Origin: Fusarium oxysporum f. sp. lycopersici 4287 | Taxonomy: Eukaryota > Ascomycota > Sordariomycetes > Hypocreales > Nectriaceae | Direction of reading: 5' to 3' | Assembly: GCF_000149955.1 (NCBI RefSeq) | Contig: NC_030991.1 | Location: 1,210,501-1,274,500, forward strand | Length of the DNA stretch: 64,000 nt | Part shown: one piece after another, positions 32,834 to 44,515 of the stretch | Position numbering within the stretch: position 1 is the first letter of the stretch | Layout of the letters: every line of letters starts with the position of its first letter | Position numbers and translations under genes: made by a program | Notes under the pieces: generated by a model | Database searches by the model: none | Told to the model about the DNA's origin: nothing | What the model saw: the letters and a program-made list of their open reading frames with translations, nothing else

Positions 32834-32962
32834 AAAGGGAAAAAAAAAGGGCTCAGAGGCCATTCATTGCATTTGCATAAATATCTGTTGCGTGGCTGTC
32901 GATCACTTCCATCAAGTCTTGGCGGAATATCCGCCCTGATCAACACCTCACGGTTCTCGTCC
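32221..32962. other. Intergenic with long T and A homopolymers
   Basis: Contains an 18-base T run (32437-32454) and a 39-base A run (32793-32831), and no recognisable gene. ORFs through the A run are homopolymer artefacts. Confidence 0.6.
32793..32831 (+). repeat. Poly(A) tract, 39 bp
   Basis: Uninterrupted A run, about 130 bp downstream of the stop of the minus-strand methyltransferase. It is a poly(T) on the gene's own strand, so it is not that gene's poly(A) tail. Confidence 0.95.
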
Positions 32963-33947
32963 TCACTTCCTCTTCGCCAGCAAAATGTACGTGCCCCAGA
33001 CTGATTCAACCTGGATATCTCTCCAGTGGTCACCCTGTGCCTTCCACTCGGGTTCTGCCTCCAGGATCTGGTCAAACAAGATGTCCACAATGTCTCCCTC
33101 ACCACCTTCGGCACGGCTCTTCTTGTCCGGGTGCGCATCCATCCAGCCCCGGTACGCAGTGAAGGCCCGCACATAAGCCTCAAACTGTCCAAGATTGATC
33201 TTGCTCCTCATCCAGGCCGTCTCTGGGTCTGCAACCTCAGTCGTGTCTTTGTCAACGTTGTAGGTGATTCGCTTGATCTTGTCCCACTCCGACTCAGGGG
33301 GCTTGACGTCCGCCAACAGGCCCCGGAGGATGTCTCGCGCGGGACGCTCCCAATACTGGTTCAACCCTTCCAGCCCGGGCGACACATCTCCTTCGTCGTA
33401 GCAGAACCTCTCAAATATCTTGTTGGCTTGCGGGTGTCCAATGATGATGTTGTCCTTGTACCCCCAAAAGGCCAGTGAGCCGCCTGACTTAACTACCCTG
33501 GATAACTCTGGCCAGACTCGGGAGTAGTCGAACCAATGCGCTGACTCGCCGGCTACAGCCATGTCTACCGAGTGCGCGGGTAGAAAAGACAAGTCCTCGG
33601 CGCTGGCCTGGCGGAACGAGATCTTGGAGAATTGGGCAGTGGCTTGCATTCCCTGCAGCATCATACCAGCACTAGGGTCAATGGCGATGGCCCTGGCAAA
33701 GCGGGGGCTCAGCTCCCTAGCAACAATTCCATGGCCAGAACCCAAGTCCAGCAGCGTACCATGAGGATCATCATGATGATAATACCCCAGAATTGTCTTG
33801 AACAGACTTGCAGGATACGTAGGCCTGGCTGCGGCGTACCCTGCAGCAGAGAAAGTTGCCCTCCTGCCGTGGCGTTAGTTCAGTTGCGGAGTCTCCTAGG
33901 AGAAGATGCATCGATCTGATCATCATGACTCACCCATAAATGGACAT
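32963..33947 (-). CDS. Class I SAM-dependent methyltransferase (trans-aconitate methyltransferase-like)
   Basis: Transfers a methyl group from S-adenosylmethionine; similarity is to the fungal Tmt1/UbiE-like group. A tiny first exon of 14 nt (33947-33934, MSIYG) is joined over a 70-bp intron to 33863-32963. The frame is kept, giving 304 aa. After RATFSAAGYAAARPTYPASL come motif I (LLDLGSGHGI), the acidic motif post I (AIAIDPS), motif II region (FRQASAEDLSFL, VDMAVAGESAHWFD) and motif III (RVVKSGGSLAFWGY). The C-terminus ends VWGTYILLAKRK. The substrate cannot be fixed from sequence. The gene appears intact. Confidence 0.88.
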
Positions 33948-35039
33948 TGTCACGGTCACGATGGCTGATTGATCAAAGGTCACTGTACTCGGGAGAGTCG
34001 CTCAATAAAGAAAATATGCACCCGCAGGATCGACTGATTTATACTTCGCAGCCGCGGCTTCGGCCTTACACATGACACAAGCACTCAAGATTGATGGAGT
34101 GATCGACCGGTATATGCCGCTGCTCCGCAGCGCGGCGTGGGTGATAACGGAACGGAACCTACAACATCCCTTGAATGCCTGCACCCTTGATTGACAATCC
34201 TGAACGGCCGAAGACACAACCTATCCTGCTAGCCAAGTGTTTAGCTGACTTTTTGATATAATGACCACCGAAGCCACTGTTCGCAATTTCTTTGCGCTCT
34301 CAAGGTTGCCAATGAGCGAGGCGGATTCGATGCAGTCGTGGCTGGCGATGGCGGCCGGGTCACGAAGGGGGGTGCATTTTATTGAATGGTGAGCGAGGAC
34401 TGAAGTTGGGAAGCTGTAAGAGCTCGATTGGAGGGCAGAGAATCATGACCAAAGAACACGTAGTTTGATGGTCATATCATATTTTACGAGCAGCCTAAGT
34501 TTTGGGCACGCTCCCGCCCTCTCAGCTTGTGAGTAACCCGGTGGCCCGAGCATACAAAGCCAATCAAAACCTTCCTTTGTCATCTTACTTTCTTGGCATG
34601 CAGATGTTAAGAAAGTAGCTCCAATTACACCAATCTTCTTAACAAGACCTTTTTAACCTGGGAATCCATTCTCCTGCCAATCTCAATCGAGGAGCTCGCA
34701 CTGCCCTCTTGCAAAACAGCCCTGCTGTCGTAAATGGACCTATTAGGGTCCCGCCCTCCCACAGGAGGATGGCATTTATGCCGTTCTCGCCTCTCTATGC
34801 ATTCTCTACTGCTGCAGCTACAGAAGGAGCCCAGATCGCCTATCCTGACCCCTCCCCGGACCCTACCTCAACTACTGTATAGTAACCAGTCTCTATTTTT
34901 AAAGCGGCCATAAGCTCACACGGGACCGTATAGAGGAGTACAATACCAAGTTAAAGGTATCTTAGGCCTTCCACGCTAAATTGAAAGAAGCAGCAAAATA
35001 ATTCACCACGGGGCCCAAACGGGAATTCGCCCAAAGTTT
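33948..35039. other. Intergenic, nothing firm
   Basis: No recognisable gene. The last 300 bases may hold the degraded start of the LINE remnant that follows. Confidence 0.5.
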
Positions 35040-36010
35040 GCCGATAGCTTCCTGGTCTCCTGAAATCAGGCGCTTACTGACGCGGCCTCGCCTCGGCTGC
35101 AAACAACGCCCTTGCCCAACAATCCCAACATCAACAACAACAGCCCCCTCATCACCAGGGACAACCGATTGCAGGTGCCCTACTCCAAGAGGAACTCTGT
35201 CTCTTCATCCGGCTGGACGCCGAATCTCCGCCCAGGGACCATAAGGACTATGTAATCCTGACCAATATATCTCGGAAACTTGGGGTGGATCCACGCAAGA
35301 TCCCGCGAGTTCTCCAAGTCAAGTCCGGATGGGGCCGTCCTTACCGCCAACATAACCACCCGCGACCTCATGGAGAAACAGACTGAATGGGCAGCTGACT
35401 TAGGGGCCGCCGCCATAGAGAATAGGCAAGAGTGGTTTACCTACCTAGCCTCAGAATACCCCTGCAAGCTGACCGACCTCTATGGCAATGAAGCGAATAG
35501 CGATGCAGCCGCAGACGAAGAAATAGAACTCCAGACAGGGCAAAAAACCGTCAACATACGGCCCACGCGGCACTAACCTGACAACCCCTTAATGAAGACC
35601 TTAGTTATATCCTTCTTGGAGCCAGTCAAGAAATACTGGCATCTCTTTAGCAGCCGACTAGCGAGGCTCATTAAGAAAACCAACTATCCAAGACAGTGGA
35701 ATGTATGCTGAAATGTATGCTTAGACTACCACCCGTCACTTACCTGCCATCGACTCCTCCTATGCAAACACTGCAGTGAAACCGCCAGACATGAGTCCGG
35801 GGACTGTGCTGCACCCCGAGCAATAAGCCAACTACCTTGTCCCCCACAAAGCTAACTTCGCCGAACGCCCAGCACGCCTGAAGAAGGTGCATGGCATTTT
35901 CCGCTGGCTGACCAAACATCAAAGGGACCATATTTGAGTTATAGTTGCTGAAATATATCGCCAGCGTAACATAGTAGCGCAACGGCTCGCACCTGACCTA
36001 CAGCAAAACG
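35040..36010 (+). mobile_element. Degraded LINE (Tad1-like) ORF1 remnant
   Basis: Across several frames the plus strand reads ELCLFIRLDAESPPRDH, KSGWAVLTANITTRDLMEKQ, AAIENRQEWFTYLASEYPCK and then a Cys/His-rich stretch (CKHCSETARHESGDCAAP, FPLADQTSKG). This is the order expected of a fungal LINE ORF1: RNA-binding-like domain, WVTYxVPNVP-like block, then CCHC knuckles. Stops and frame changes occur throughout. No reverse transcriptase part was found next to it, so the copy is truncated. Confidence 0.5.
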
Positions 36011-36071
36011 GCCCACAGCAGGATAGCACCCCATTGCCAAGCTACCCTTTGTCGCCGGCAACACTTGTCTA

Positions 36072-36395
36072 CTCATTTCAGAGCGTCTGAAGGCTCTCAA
36101 GGCGGCTTTCCTTACGCAAAATCACGACGCGCACAACTGGCTTGGCGGCCTGTATCTTGAAGTCCTTGCCATGGAGCGCGGAGTTGTCGAGGCGTACGGG
36201 AGCCAATGGGCTGGTGCCGACACAGGACAGCTTCTCGAGTTGATCCACGTCAACTACCCGTTCCAGCTAAAATCTAAATCGAACGCAACCATGGATCTTT
36301 ACCTAGAACGAGCTACTTCCAAGGGCATCGCCGACGCAGCCCATGGCTTGTTCCTAGAGCAAGGGAAAGCTGTTGTGGATGCCACCTTGCCTTAG
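36072..36395 (+). other. Unrecognised coding fragment
   Basis: An open stretch reading ISERLKALKAAFLTQNHDAH, NWLGGLYLEVLAMERGVVEA and so on to QGKAVVDATLP has good codon-like composition, but I do not recognise its family. It lies directly after the LINE remnant and could be part of another decayed repeat. The only in-frame ATG is at 36171. Confidence 0.25.
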
Positions 36396-37541
36396 CTGCG
36401 GCAGTAGAGCTCTAGGCGTTAAAGAACGTAAGGTTTAAGGAAGGTGGAAGTTGGTGTAAATGACTAGATAGAGCGAACAGTAGAAAGATGCACCGTCTTT
36501 ACATCGGAGAGATAGAAAGGAAGAGCTCTAAATTTGAAAGGGAGAAGGGTCTAAATATAATTGCTTGTAGTTTAAAGGATTGGAAGAATAAATAATAGAG
36601 AGATACAGTATTATCGGAGTGGAGTAGTAGGCAGGTAGAGCTCTATTAGATAGTGGTGCAACTCTTGAATAGGTTAATCTAAACTAGATATTCCTTTCTT
36701 ATTATTCTCTTATAGCCTCTATTTATAGTTACTAGTTGTTAAAACAGCCGTATGCATATAATTACCAAGCTGAGCAATGTGACTGATGGGAACATAAATG
36801 GGGATTCTCAGAGGCATCGCTAACTAGTATGCACTGAGCTTTTAAGTACATAAGACATGGCCAATGTTGCATTTTCCAACTTGCATAGCATTCCCTCGAT
36901 GCATCGAATTATCTCGTCTTGATTCACCACTTCTCCAATAATAAGAGGATTCCGACAGTCGGCAGACTTGTCAAGATAAGCCCCGTCGTCAAGCAACGCG
37001 CGTCTGTTGATCAAAAATTGCACTGCTAGATAATATAGGGACAAACTATTTGGGATGAGGATGTAGCCTACTGTCTTGGTCGAGCGAGTGTGAAGCTGTC
37101 CTCAGAACTGTTCCCAATATGCATACCGTGTCTATAGGGCATATTCTAGAGAAGAGACATCGCCATTTCGCCACTGACATCCACGATGGGCCCCGACTCA
37201 ACCACTCAAGACCAGGCATCCCCTGCTCAGAAGACATCGGTCCCTACCACTCTCATATTCGATGGGCAGCAAATAACCTTGACGGAGGACAGGAAGCTTG
37301 ACAGATCTTGCGCAGGGAGTTCGGCCTGTAAAGAGGCGGAGCAGGCGGTCCAGCTCGCGTCGTCGCACGGGAAAGGCGCCCTCCTGTCTGTTGGAAAGAG
37401 AAGGGGTTTGCTACCGCAGGGTATCGACTGGTAGTAGCCTACCGCATGAACGCCCCCATTGATCGACTCCTTTTGTATTCATGCCTTCTACCACTGCGCG
37501 TTCCACGTCACCAATGTGGACTCGCCGCGGACCTTCAGGAG
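36396..37541. other. Intergenic, nothing recognised
   Basis: AT-rich in 36420-36780. Short ORFs only, without motifs. Confidence 0.5.
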
Positions 37542-37829
37542 GCCCTACTGTACCAATTACCACTGGTAATGGCATCCAAAACCATTTTTTGGGCGTTCAA
37601 TATGCGGACGGGTACCTGTCCTTCTGAATTTGGACGGGTTTGTCCCAGATTCCATATTTGGTATAATTCTCTCCGCTACCGGACTACCTCTCGCTGTTTA
37701 TTCCACTAGCCCAAGTGGGTTTACTAGAGGTTCATTCACCTGCTACTTTGAAGTGAATCACTGGCTAGAAATTGAATAGCCTTGACCCATCTAAGTTACA
37801 GATACACTCGAAATTCTACTCTACTAGAG

Positions 37830-38320
37830 CTAGAGCTGCACTATAATACAACTTTCTCCCTGATCGACAGCCGAATATAAGGCTTTTTGTTCATCGATAT
37901 CCCACTGAACTATTTCCCAGAACTCATCCATGTCTCTTCTGCTTGCAAACAATTGCTCCTTCTCGGTCTCTTGAGCTACTTGTGCTTCGATACGATTAGC
38001 CTCTGCTTTGTCCCAGTCTAAATTAGCCGTTACCTCTTCTTTGGCAGCACCTCCCCATCTGCTTATAATCAAAACACCAGCTATGGCTTGCTTTTAGGTA
38101 GCCTGGAGGTATGCCCATTGCTTTTCGATACGGGGGTTACCAAGTACGGTTCCTGGGGGTTAGGCCTTATACCAATCATCTCTTGACCTGACGTATCTTT
38201 GGTGGATGACTCGTGGATCGTCATACCTCAAATGCTTAGTTGCACCCTGGAGCTGTATCTTTCGAAGGTAATGGTGATGACACTGGCGGTCTACAGATAA
38301 ATGGTGTAGGTTATGGATAT
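37830..38320 (-). pseudogene. Unrecognised coding relic inside the MULE
   Basis: One frame on the minus strand reads, with two stops, LRKIQLQGATKHLRYDDPR, VHHRYVRSRDDWYKA-like sequence, PPGTVLGNPRIEKQWAYLQA, VLIISRWGGAAKEEVTANLD, and a charged helix (EANRIEAQVAQETEKEQL) ending at 37830. Long agreement of one frame suggests former coding DNA. It does not look like MULE transposase, so it could be captured host DNA. Family unknown. Confidence 0.3.
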
Positions 38321-38799
38321 CAAGGTTCTGCAGTCGCGATGTCTCAGTCTACCTGCCCTGCTTCGATGGTAAACTAGAACAGCAGTTCTTGAGAATTCAA
38401 TTCAGGCTTAAACTCGAAGGTTTCCAAAGTCGTGATTGGCTGCCACTGCAGTTTATTGATCGCTGTTGTTGATGGTTTTGGTTGCTTAGCGGCTGCGAGG
38501 GATATCTATTGATGGTCTTCCAAACACACCTGCGGCTGGTCTGAAGATACAACTGGCAATGCTCGTAATTCCGTGTACTGTAGTAGATACTCATTTGAGT
38601 TCCTTGCGTAACTGAGTATATAACATTTAATACATAAAGCAGGGTTATGCATCAGCCTTACGTTCTCAATGGCTTTACAGCCACCAAGTCCTTTTCTTAC
38701 ACTAAATAAGAATAGAGATAAGCTCACATCTACAGGATTAATTGTTTTATAGGGCTCTAAATGGGGTAATTAATTACCTTTCCCAGTCAAATGCCAGTG

Positions 38800-39575
38800 C
38801 GAGTAGAAATCTTCAAGTTATAGTACTTAATCTATTGGTTTTATAGGTACAAGCTAAGATTAAGACATCCAGATAGGCTTGTAAGTATGCCACAGAATCC
38901 GGGTGCGCAAAGAGAACAACTTTAACTCATCCTTCAGGCCCAGTTTGAAATTGACTCCAGAATCCTTTTTAAAACAGCAAATTAGCAAGTGTGTTATTGC
39001 TGCTTTATCCTTAGTAGATTTCTTGCCTAGTATCTGCAATGCGATTAAAGATATCCCGCTGTGTTGCTACTGTGTCGGTATTCTGCCGCATGTACGTTCT
39101 AATTTCTTTAGGGGCGATCCCAGCGTTAGCAAGGCCGGTCAGTTGAGACAGGTGTTCCTGAAATATTGTCCGAAGTACTGGGTGGGCGGTGGCGCCTTGG
39201 CTCGGTTCATGATTAGCCGGCTGTCAGAACAATGCGTAGAGTCCAGGTACTCTTATCTCTAGACTCCTGATCGCCAACACCGAGAACTCGCAGTCTGTTG
39301 TTCCAGTTGTCGTCTTGCATTGCCGTTCTCTCGAAACAGTTGGATGGTTACGACCACGATCACATTTACATGATTATCCTACTGCCGGTTTTCTCCTTGG
39401 TCGACCTTCCAGTTATGAACGCGTAGCCCCTGGTAGTTGCCCAGGCGTTGATCGCTTCAAAAAGTGCCTCCCGTGACTCGCCCTCGGGAGGCAGTCCGAT
39501 AGCGGAGAGAGCTATACTAAATACGGAATCCGGGACGAGACCTGTCCGCTTATTGACCGTCCAAAGAATGTTATT
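38800..39575 (-). pseudogene. MULE transposase, N-terminal part, decayed
   Basis: On the minus strand: IGLPPEGESREALFEAINAW, ATTRGYAFITGRSTKE (FAR1/WRKY-GCM1-like DNA-binding start), then CDRGRNHPTVSRERQCKTTT, CEFSVLA, ANHEPSQGATAHPVLR, LTGLANAGIAPKEIRTYMRQ, and LQAYLDVLILACTYKTNRL, where the first Asp of the DDE triad stands in the D-x-TYKTN motif of MULEs (here altered to A in LACTYKTN). Stops and frame changes are frequent, and most of the catalytic domain is missing. Confidence 0.6.
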
Positions 39576-39960
39576 GGGGCCATTACCAATGACAATTGAT
39601 ACAGTGGGCTACAGGACGCAAATCACAGTACTATTCATCACGAATCGTACCATCGTGCGTCAACTGTGACGAAAACCAAATAAATTAAGCCTAGCATACC
39701 CCCCAAAGGTACAGCATGTGATAAATAGCCTCCGGACTGGGTGGTCATTAATCAGATCATCTTAGCCACGATAAAACCACCTGATCATGTGCCACACACA
39801 TGTTGTCGTCAGCCATCAGCGCAAGAAGATGAATAACTGTATATGGTGACAAGAGAGGGCATATGAGGAGCAAAAGTCTTCCTCTCAATTAACTGAACCA
39901 TTAACAGATCACTTGCTGAATTATTACGGAAATGGCGTCAAATAGCACGCTTCACTTACT

Positions 39961-40992
39961 ATGCGCGCCGTACAATGGTGCTCAATCAAAGGCGGCATCG
40001 AGAAAAACCTTAAGCCAGTCATGGATGCAAAACTTCCCAAACACGCTCAGTCACTCCCAAAAGGCCACACGCTCGTGAAAGTCGCATACGCATCGCTTAA
40101 TCATCTCGACTACAAAGTGGCCGAAATGCCTCTGTGCAACATAATGTTCCCCAAGCCTGCCACGCCGGGGCTTGACTTTTCCGGCACAATTGTTTCCACG
40201 ACGTTGGATGATTTCGAAGAAGGCCAGCGTGTCTTTGGCAGAGCCGAGTTACCCAGTGGTGGAACCATGGCAGAGTATGCTGTTGTCGGAGGCGCAGGAA
40301 TAGCTGCTTTGCCTGATGGTGTGTTCCTCAAAGAAGCAGCTTGTATTGGTATCTGCGGTACCACTGCTTTGCAATGTCTTCGACCGTTCGTGCAGCCGGG
40401 AGACAGAGTTTTTATCAACGGCGGTAGTGGAGGCGTTGGTATTTTCGCTATTCAGATTGCCAAAGCCCTGGGCTGTTCTCATGTCACAACCACTTGCTCA
40501 GCGGCCAACGCCGAGTTTTGCCGAAATCTTGGTGCCGACGAGATTATCGATTACAACTCTGAGAATCCACTTGAGGTGCTCAAGAAGAGTGAAGAGCAAT
40601 TTGACTGCATCCTTGACACGGTCTTTATCAATCCGTACATGTACTGGCAGTGCCACCAATACCTCAAGCCCCACGGAACATATGTCTGCGTTGGCCTACC
40701 ACCAAGATTCCAGACCTTTAAGTCTCTCCTTACCATCAAACTGTTACCGAGATGGCTCGGGGGCGGAAAGCGAAAGTTCAAGTATCATTCGGTGATTGCG
40801 AACCAGAGGGATTTCACTCAAGTTGCCCGCTGGATCAGAGATGGGAAGATTAACACTTTTATTGAGCAGGAGTTTGCATTGGATGATGCAGGAAGGGCTT
40901 ATGCGAGACTGAAAGCGGGAAGGACGAGGGGAAAGTTGGTCGTTCGTGTTGGAGGAGAGCCTGGCAGCGATCAGTATGACCTTGATCTTTGA
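39961..40992 (+). CDS. MDR-family NAD(P)H oxidoreductase (quinone/enoyl reductase-like)
   Basis: Single-exon gene, 343 aa. GroES-like N-terminal domain (HTLVKVAYASLNHLDYKV, PGLDFSGTIV, GQRVFG) and Rossmann domain with the NADPH motif INGGSGGVGIFAIQIAKALG. The C-terminal block ends GRAYARLKAGRTRGKLVVRV. It lacks the cysteine cluster of zinc alcohol dehydrogenases, so it belongs to the zinc-free quinone oxidoreductase/enoyl reductase branch. The substrate is unknown. It appears intact and is followed after 118 bp by a hAT element. Confidence 0.88.
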   Translation: MRAVQWCSIKGGIEKNLKPVMDAKLPKHAQSLPKGHTLVKVAYASLNHLDYKVAEMPLCNIMFPKPATPGLDFSGTIVSTTLDDFEEGQRVFGRAELPSGGTMAEYAVVGGAGIAALPDGVFLKEAACIGICGTTALQCLRPFVQPGDRVFINGGSGGVGIFAIQIAKALGCSHVTTTCSAANAEFCRNLGADEIIDYNSENPLEVLKKSEEQFDCILDTVFINPYMYWQCHQYLKPHGTYVCVGLPPRFQTFKSLLTIKLLPRWLGGGKRKFKYHSVIANQRDFTQVARWIRDGKINTFIEQEFALDDAGRAYARLKAGRTRGKLVVRVGGEPGSDQYDLDL

Positions 40993-41110
40993 GGCTGGGG
41001 TAACGAGATGGAAACAGTTAATGGGATATGGTCGGGCTACATGTTTTCGAGTATGGAAATCCGATGGGCACTAAGGAAGTGCGATTAATGATGAGGGAAG
41101 TATCCATCCG

Positions 41111-43489
41111 TACCTGGACGTTTGAGTTACCGGTAACTCATGAATTTCGACCCTTCTAACTCACTCATGAGTTTAACTCAGACTCATGAGTCAACTCACG
41201 TATAATGATCATGTGATAATGCCAGCTTCCCAAATAGGAAGTTGGTGATAAGAATCTATGGTATTAAAGTGCAGAGAATCACCACGCTATTCAATATCAC
41301 TAATTTCTATATCGAGATCATCATTACCAATGTCCGGATCGCATACTAGGCCCAGTCCACCGAGCCGAGTCCCGACAATATGCCCATTCCGTATCCAGTT
41401 GCCAAGACACTCAACTTCCTGCAGCCGCTCGCACGTCATCGAGAGCCGGTCCCATGATGCGGTCCTACGAGCGCCTGAGAATGTCCTTTCTAGCTCTGCC
41501 GACTGAGGGCTTATCGACAGTATATCGTTGGCCATATGGCTAAGGCGTGGAAACTGCCGTCGTCGTTCAATGCGACACCACCACTCCACAGGTTTGCAAT
41601 CGACCTTGATAGTCGGAGAATTAATAAATGCGTCTAAGTTATAGCCATCGGTTGAAAGAGCCGTCTCGACCTCCATCTCCAGTAGCAATAGCTGTAGCTG
41701 CGAAGGCGAGTTCCCCAGCGCAGCTGGGATATCCTCCGGAATAGTTTCTATGTCTCCGTCGATATTGATATCGTATTTCTCCTCCCATATTTGCCGAGCT
41801 CCCACAATCGCTGGGTTAATCCATGCACTCTTCCAGTTCTTATCCAAGTATGCTTTTCGACAGCGTGGATCGAGAAGAAGAGCGGCGACGTAAACGGGAG
41901 TCTCATCAGACATAATGTAGTATTTATCGAGTACAAACAATCCCATCTCGATAGAATGGAGCATACGGCTAACATGGAACTCCGGGGTCGAGTAGTGTAT
42001 TTAACAAATTAATTAAAGGCTGTCCGTTTAACGGAGATAGACCTTATCTTCGCTTTCTCAAAGTGGCTGAGAAGACCATCCATCAGCCGCAGCGTACTGC
42101 AGAGGCTCGATTTATCGCCTTCTGTTATCAAAGTTGCCTCGGTAAAGGGCTGGAGGAAAAAGTATGCGTTTTCGACAGTATATCCCAGTCGGCGCCTGAT
42201 AGATGAGCAGAGCCGATGTCCTTGTCATGGTCTACCATAAACTGGACGATCTGTGCCTTCTTATCGAGGGCGACACTGATAACTTTATACCATGAGGACC
42301 ACCGTGTTGCGTTCTCGATCTCGAGACTGCGACCCACAGCTTCGCGCCAGTTATCACTATAGATTGGAGAGCTTCCAATCCAAACTGCGAAATGGTGGAG
42401 CTTCTGGAGAGCATTAATGCCTTCCCATCCGCTAAATTCTAATAGCTGAGTAGTCCTCTCTCTCGTCGGATGTCCCTGCTGTCTCCCCTGCTTCTCCTCT
42501 GATGTGTGATCCACCGTGGTATCGGGCCCTGAAGCGTATTCTGATTTAGAGCAGTAGAGAAGGTTTCGATAGACTGTGCACCAGCGTCGTTGCCAGCGTT
42601 ATTAAGGGCAGCGCGTGTGAGAAGGCTGATAAGAGCTTTGATGTAAGCCTGTCGATTGAAGGCATTCCGTGATGCCGCTTCCGATGGCGTAGTCGATAAT
42701 GTGATACATACGTCGAGCGATTACTGAGATTGATTCTGCCGGCTAGAGAGCCCGATTAGATATGGGTGATCATTCCTCAGGTGGCGCCGCGCATTGCTCT
42801 TATAGCCATCCTTCCATGGCTTCACCGTATAGTATAAGCAGACATATAAAGTGCGAGGCTTCGCCTTCTCTCTGGTGAAAAATCTCTCATTATCGATGAA
42901 ATCGGGGGCGGAAGATGGTATCCTTGGTACGGACGAAGTTTCCGATGCCATGGCGATGGCTTGATGGTATAGATAGTGGATCGAGGCGATGAAGAGTCTG
43001 CCGATAAGCCGTCCTAGAAACAGCCGTAGCTACTTGGAAGACTTTTTTTTTTACCTTAAGATTCTTGTCAATTTCTGATGGATCTCGATCATAGGGATAG
43101 AAGCCCTTGATTTCTCTATTTAATGAGTGGAAACAGGTCGGTTTATTATACATAAGATGAATTGGTCCTCCGGGGCCGTTCTGTTGAAGAACTTGCTTTT
43201 TGGGAGACATAGGTGATACCGGACTTCCGGGCTGCCGGTCTGAACAGCCTGCCTGCACTGCTGAAAGACCTTGCTTCCGGTTTGATCAAATGTATGACCC
43301 TCTGGTCTATTGGATGTGACAATTCTGAATATAGAGGGGTTTCGATAGATTAGATTAGATTAGATTATAGGGCGGGCCAATCAGACGCCGGGAACACCGT
43401 TATGAGTTTATGAGTTAACTCATGAGTTAGCACCAATAACTCAGACTTAACTCATATGAGTTTTATGAGTTAACTAAAATGCCCAGGTA
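41111..43489 (-). mobile_element. hAT transposon, internally deleted (family 1)
   Basis: Imperfect inverted ends TACCTGGACGTTTGAGTTA (41111) and TACCTGGGCATTTTAGTTA (inverted from 43489). Both subterminal zones carry many copies of ACTCATGA/AACTCATGAG (41125-41200 and 43400-43475), as expected for transposase-binding repeats. A short TAGAT microsatellite lies at 43344-43370. No 8-bp target duplication was found. Confidence 0.7.
41287..42951 (-). pseudogene. hAT transposase lacking the central catalytic part
   Basis: From ATG 42951: BED-like N-terminus (KPRTLYVCLYYTVKPWKDGY, with HLRNDH). Then, in other frames, AASRNAFNRQAYIKALISLL runs straight into ALNNAGNDAGAQSIETFS, which in the related copy at 48-50 kb lies some hundred residues later. 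The central RNase-H-like catalytic region is therefore deleted. The rest continues as GWEGINALQKLHHFAVWI, ATRWSSWYKV, LLDPRCRKAYLDKNWKSAW, and the hAT dimerisation block (EWWCRIERRRQFPRLSHMAN, SAELERTFSGARRTASWDRL), ending at 41287. Several stops and frame changes occur. Confidence 0.85.
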
Positions 43490-43614
43490 TGATTCTTACG
43501 GGCCGTAAGAATGTAATCGAAGAATAAGAAGGTATTATTAAATCGGGAATCCCGCGAGAAGGAAATGTCGAAATCTTCGCGCGGTCCGGGTATGCGTATA
43601 GAATAATTGTTGGC

Positions 43615-44515
43615 TTATTGAGGCAGCATGTTCTTGGACTCTTCGTCGGTAAGGAAGATCTCATCGACGGGGTCTCGGCGGTTCTCGAGGGGAACGTAGT
43701 CACAATCGATGCAGGAGGGAAGGAAGATCTCCGTAAGTGACGTTTGTTAACTGATGTTTCGGTGGGTCACATTAATGACTTCATCACAACATACCCGGAT
43801 TCCAGTCAAAACCCTGGCTGGAGGAGACGTAGCAGATCTATGGCAGAAAATGTCAGTATTGATTTGCTGGAATATGGTATGTCGTCTTGCACCTCCGGAG
43901 GCCCGAGGAGAACGGGGCTGAAGTCACTTACCAGCCAAGGAGGGCTGTTCGGTTCACCGATATTAATGACGGTGCATTCTTGCCTGGAGAGAAAGGAGCC
44001 TGGGACGAAGTCAGCAATGCCGGCACAAACGATCTGTGGGTGCAATCACGTCGGGCTGGGGGAGGATCCGGCTTCAACCAACCTAGGAAGCTTAGTCGGC
44101 GGGCGTGCAGCGCTTTGTCCCTGCCAGCCGAAGGCGGGGAGCATGAAGGCGAGGTCGAGTAAGGACTATTGGCAGAAGAGCCAGTGCCCTTGTGACAAGA
44201 GGGCGTAGCCGAGGGGCCAGCGGGAAGAGCGATGGAGGACGACATGCTGTGAGATGGTGAGAGGAAGCGAGACACCGAAACGAGGGTTACTGTGTGACGG
44301 GCATCGGCCGAGTCGTGAGCAAGGAGGGAGAGGAAGTGAGCTTCCTGAGAATGCAATGACTCAAGAAGCAAGCCGTCTGTATAAGATGAGGGACGAAGAG
44401 ACTCAAGAAAGGCTCGGAGGGAAGAAAGAAGAAGACGAAGAGAAAAGAAGATGGAGGTCGAAAGGTGGCGAGGTTCGCAAAGGACGGCAGAAGGTGGTTT
44501 CGAAATGCACGGCAA
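43615..44515 (-). CDS. Possible Ser/Pro-rich hypothetical protein (boundaries unsure)
   Basis: An open minus-strand stretch (44515-43928) is rich in Ser, Pro and Leu (LLLESLHSQEAHFLSLLAHD; PPSAGRDKALHARRLSFLGW). A good donor (GTAAGT) at about 43930 could join to CKSILTFSAIDLLRLL and then to a last exon ending DEIFLTDEESKNMLPQ with TAA at 43615-43617. I do not recognise the family. No convincing start ATG was found, and the overlapping plus-strand ORF (43744-44208) is an alternative reading. Confidence 0.3.

Larger units (their letters stand above)
37542..39612 (-). mobile_element. MULE (Mutator-like) element relic with long imperfect TIRs
   Basis: 37542-37690 (plus) and 39489-39612 (minus) are inverted copies: both read inward through TGGTAATGGC, GGTCAATA/CGTTCAATA-GCGGAC, CGGATTCCGTATTTAGTATA-like sequence and CTCCGCTA(T/C)CGGACT. 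The left copy has an extra segment of about 20 bp. Long TIRs are typical of MULEs. Transposase relics lie inside on the minus strand. The ends and the 9-bp duplication could not be fixed. Confidence 0.55.

Noticed and set aside
32744..33192. Lys- or Phe-rich ORFs through the A run
   Set aside because: Produced by the homopolymer; they overlap the methyltransferase antisense.
43344..43370. TTAGAT repeat as a telomere-like tract
   Set aside because: Unit is TAGAT, not TTAGGG, only about five units, and it lies inside a hAT element.
43744..44208. Plus-strand ORF of 154 codons
   Set aside because: Cys/Gly-rich mixture without motif. The minus strand in the same place has a longer frame with plausible splice sites, although that is also uncertain.
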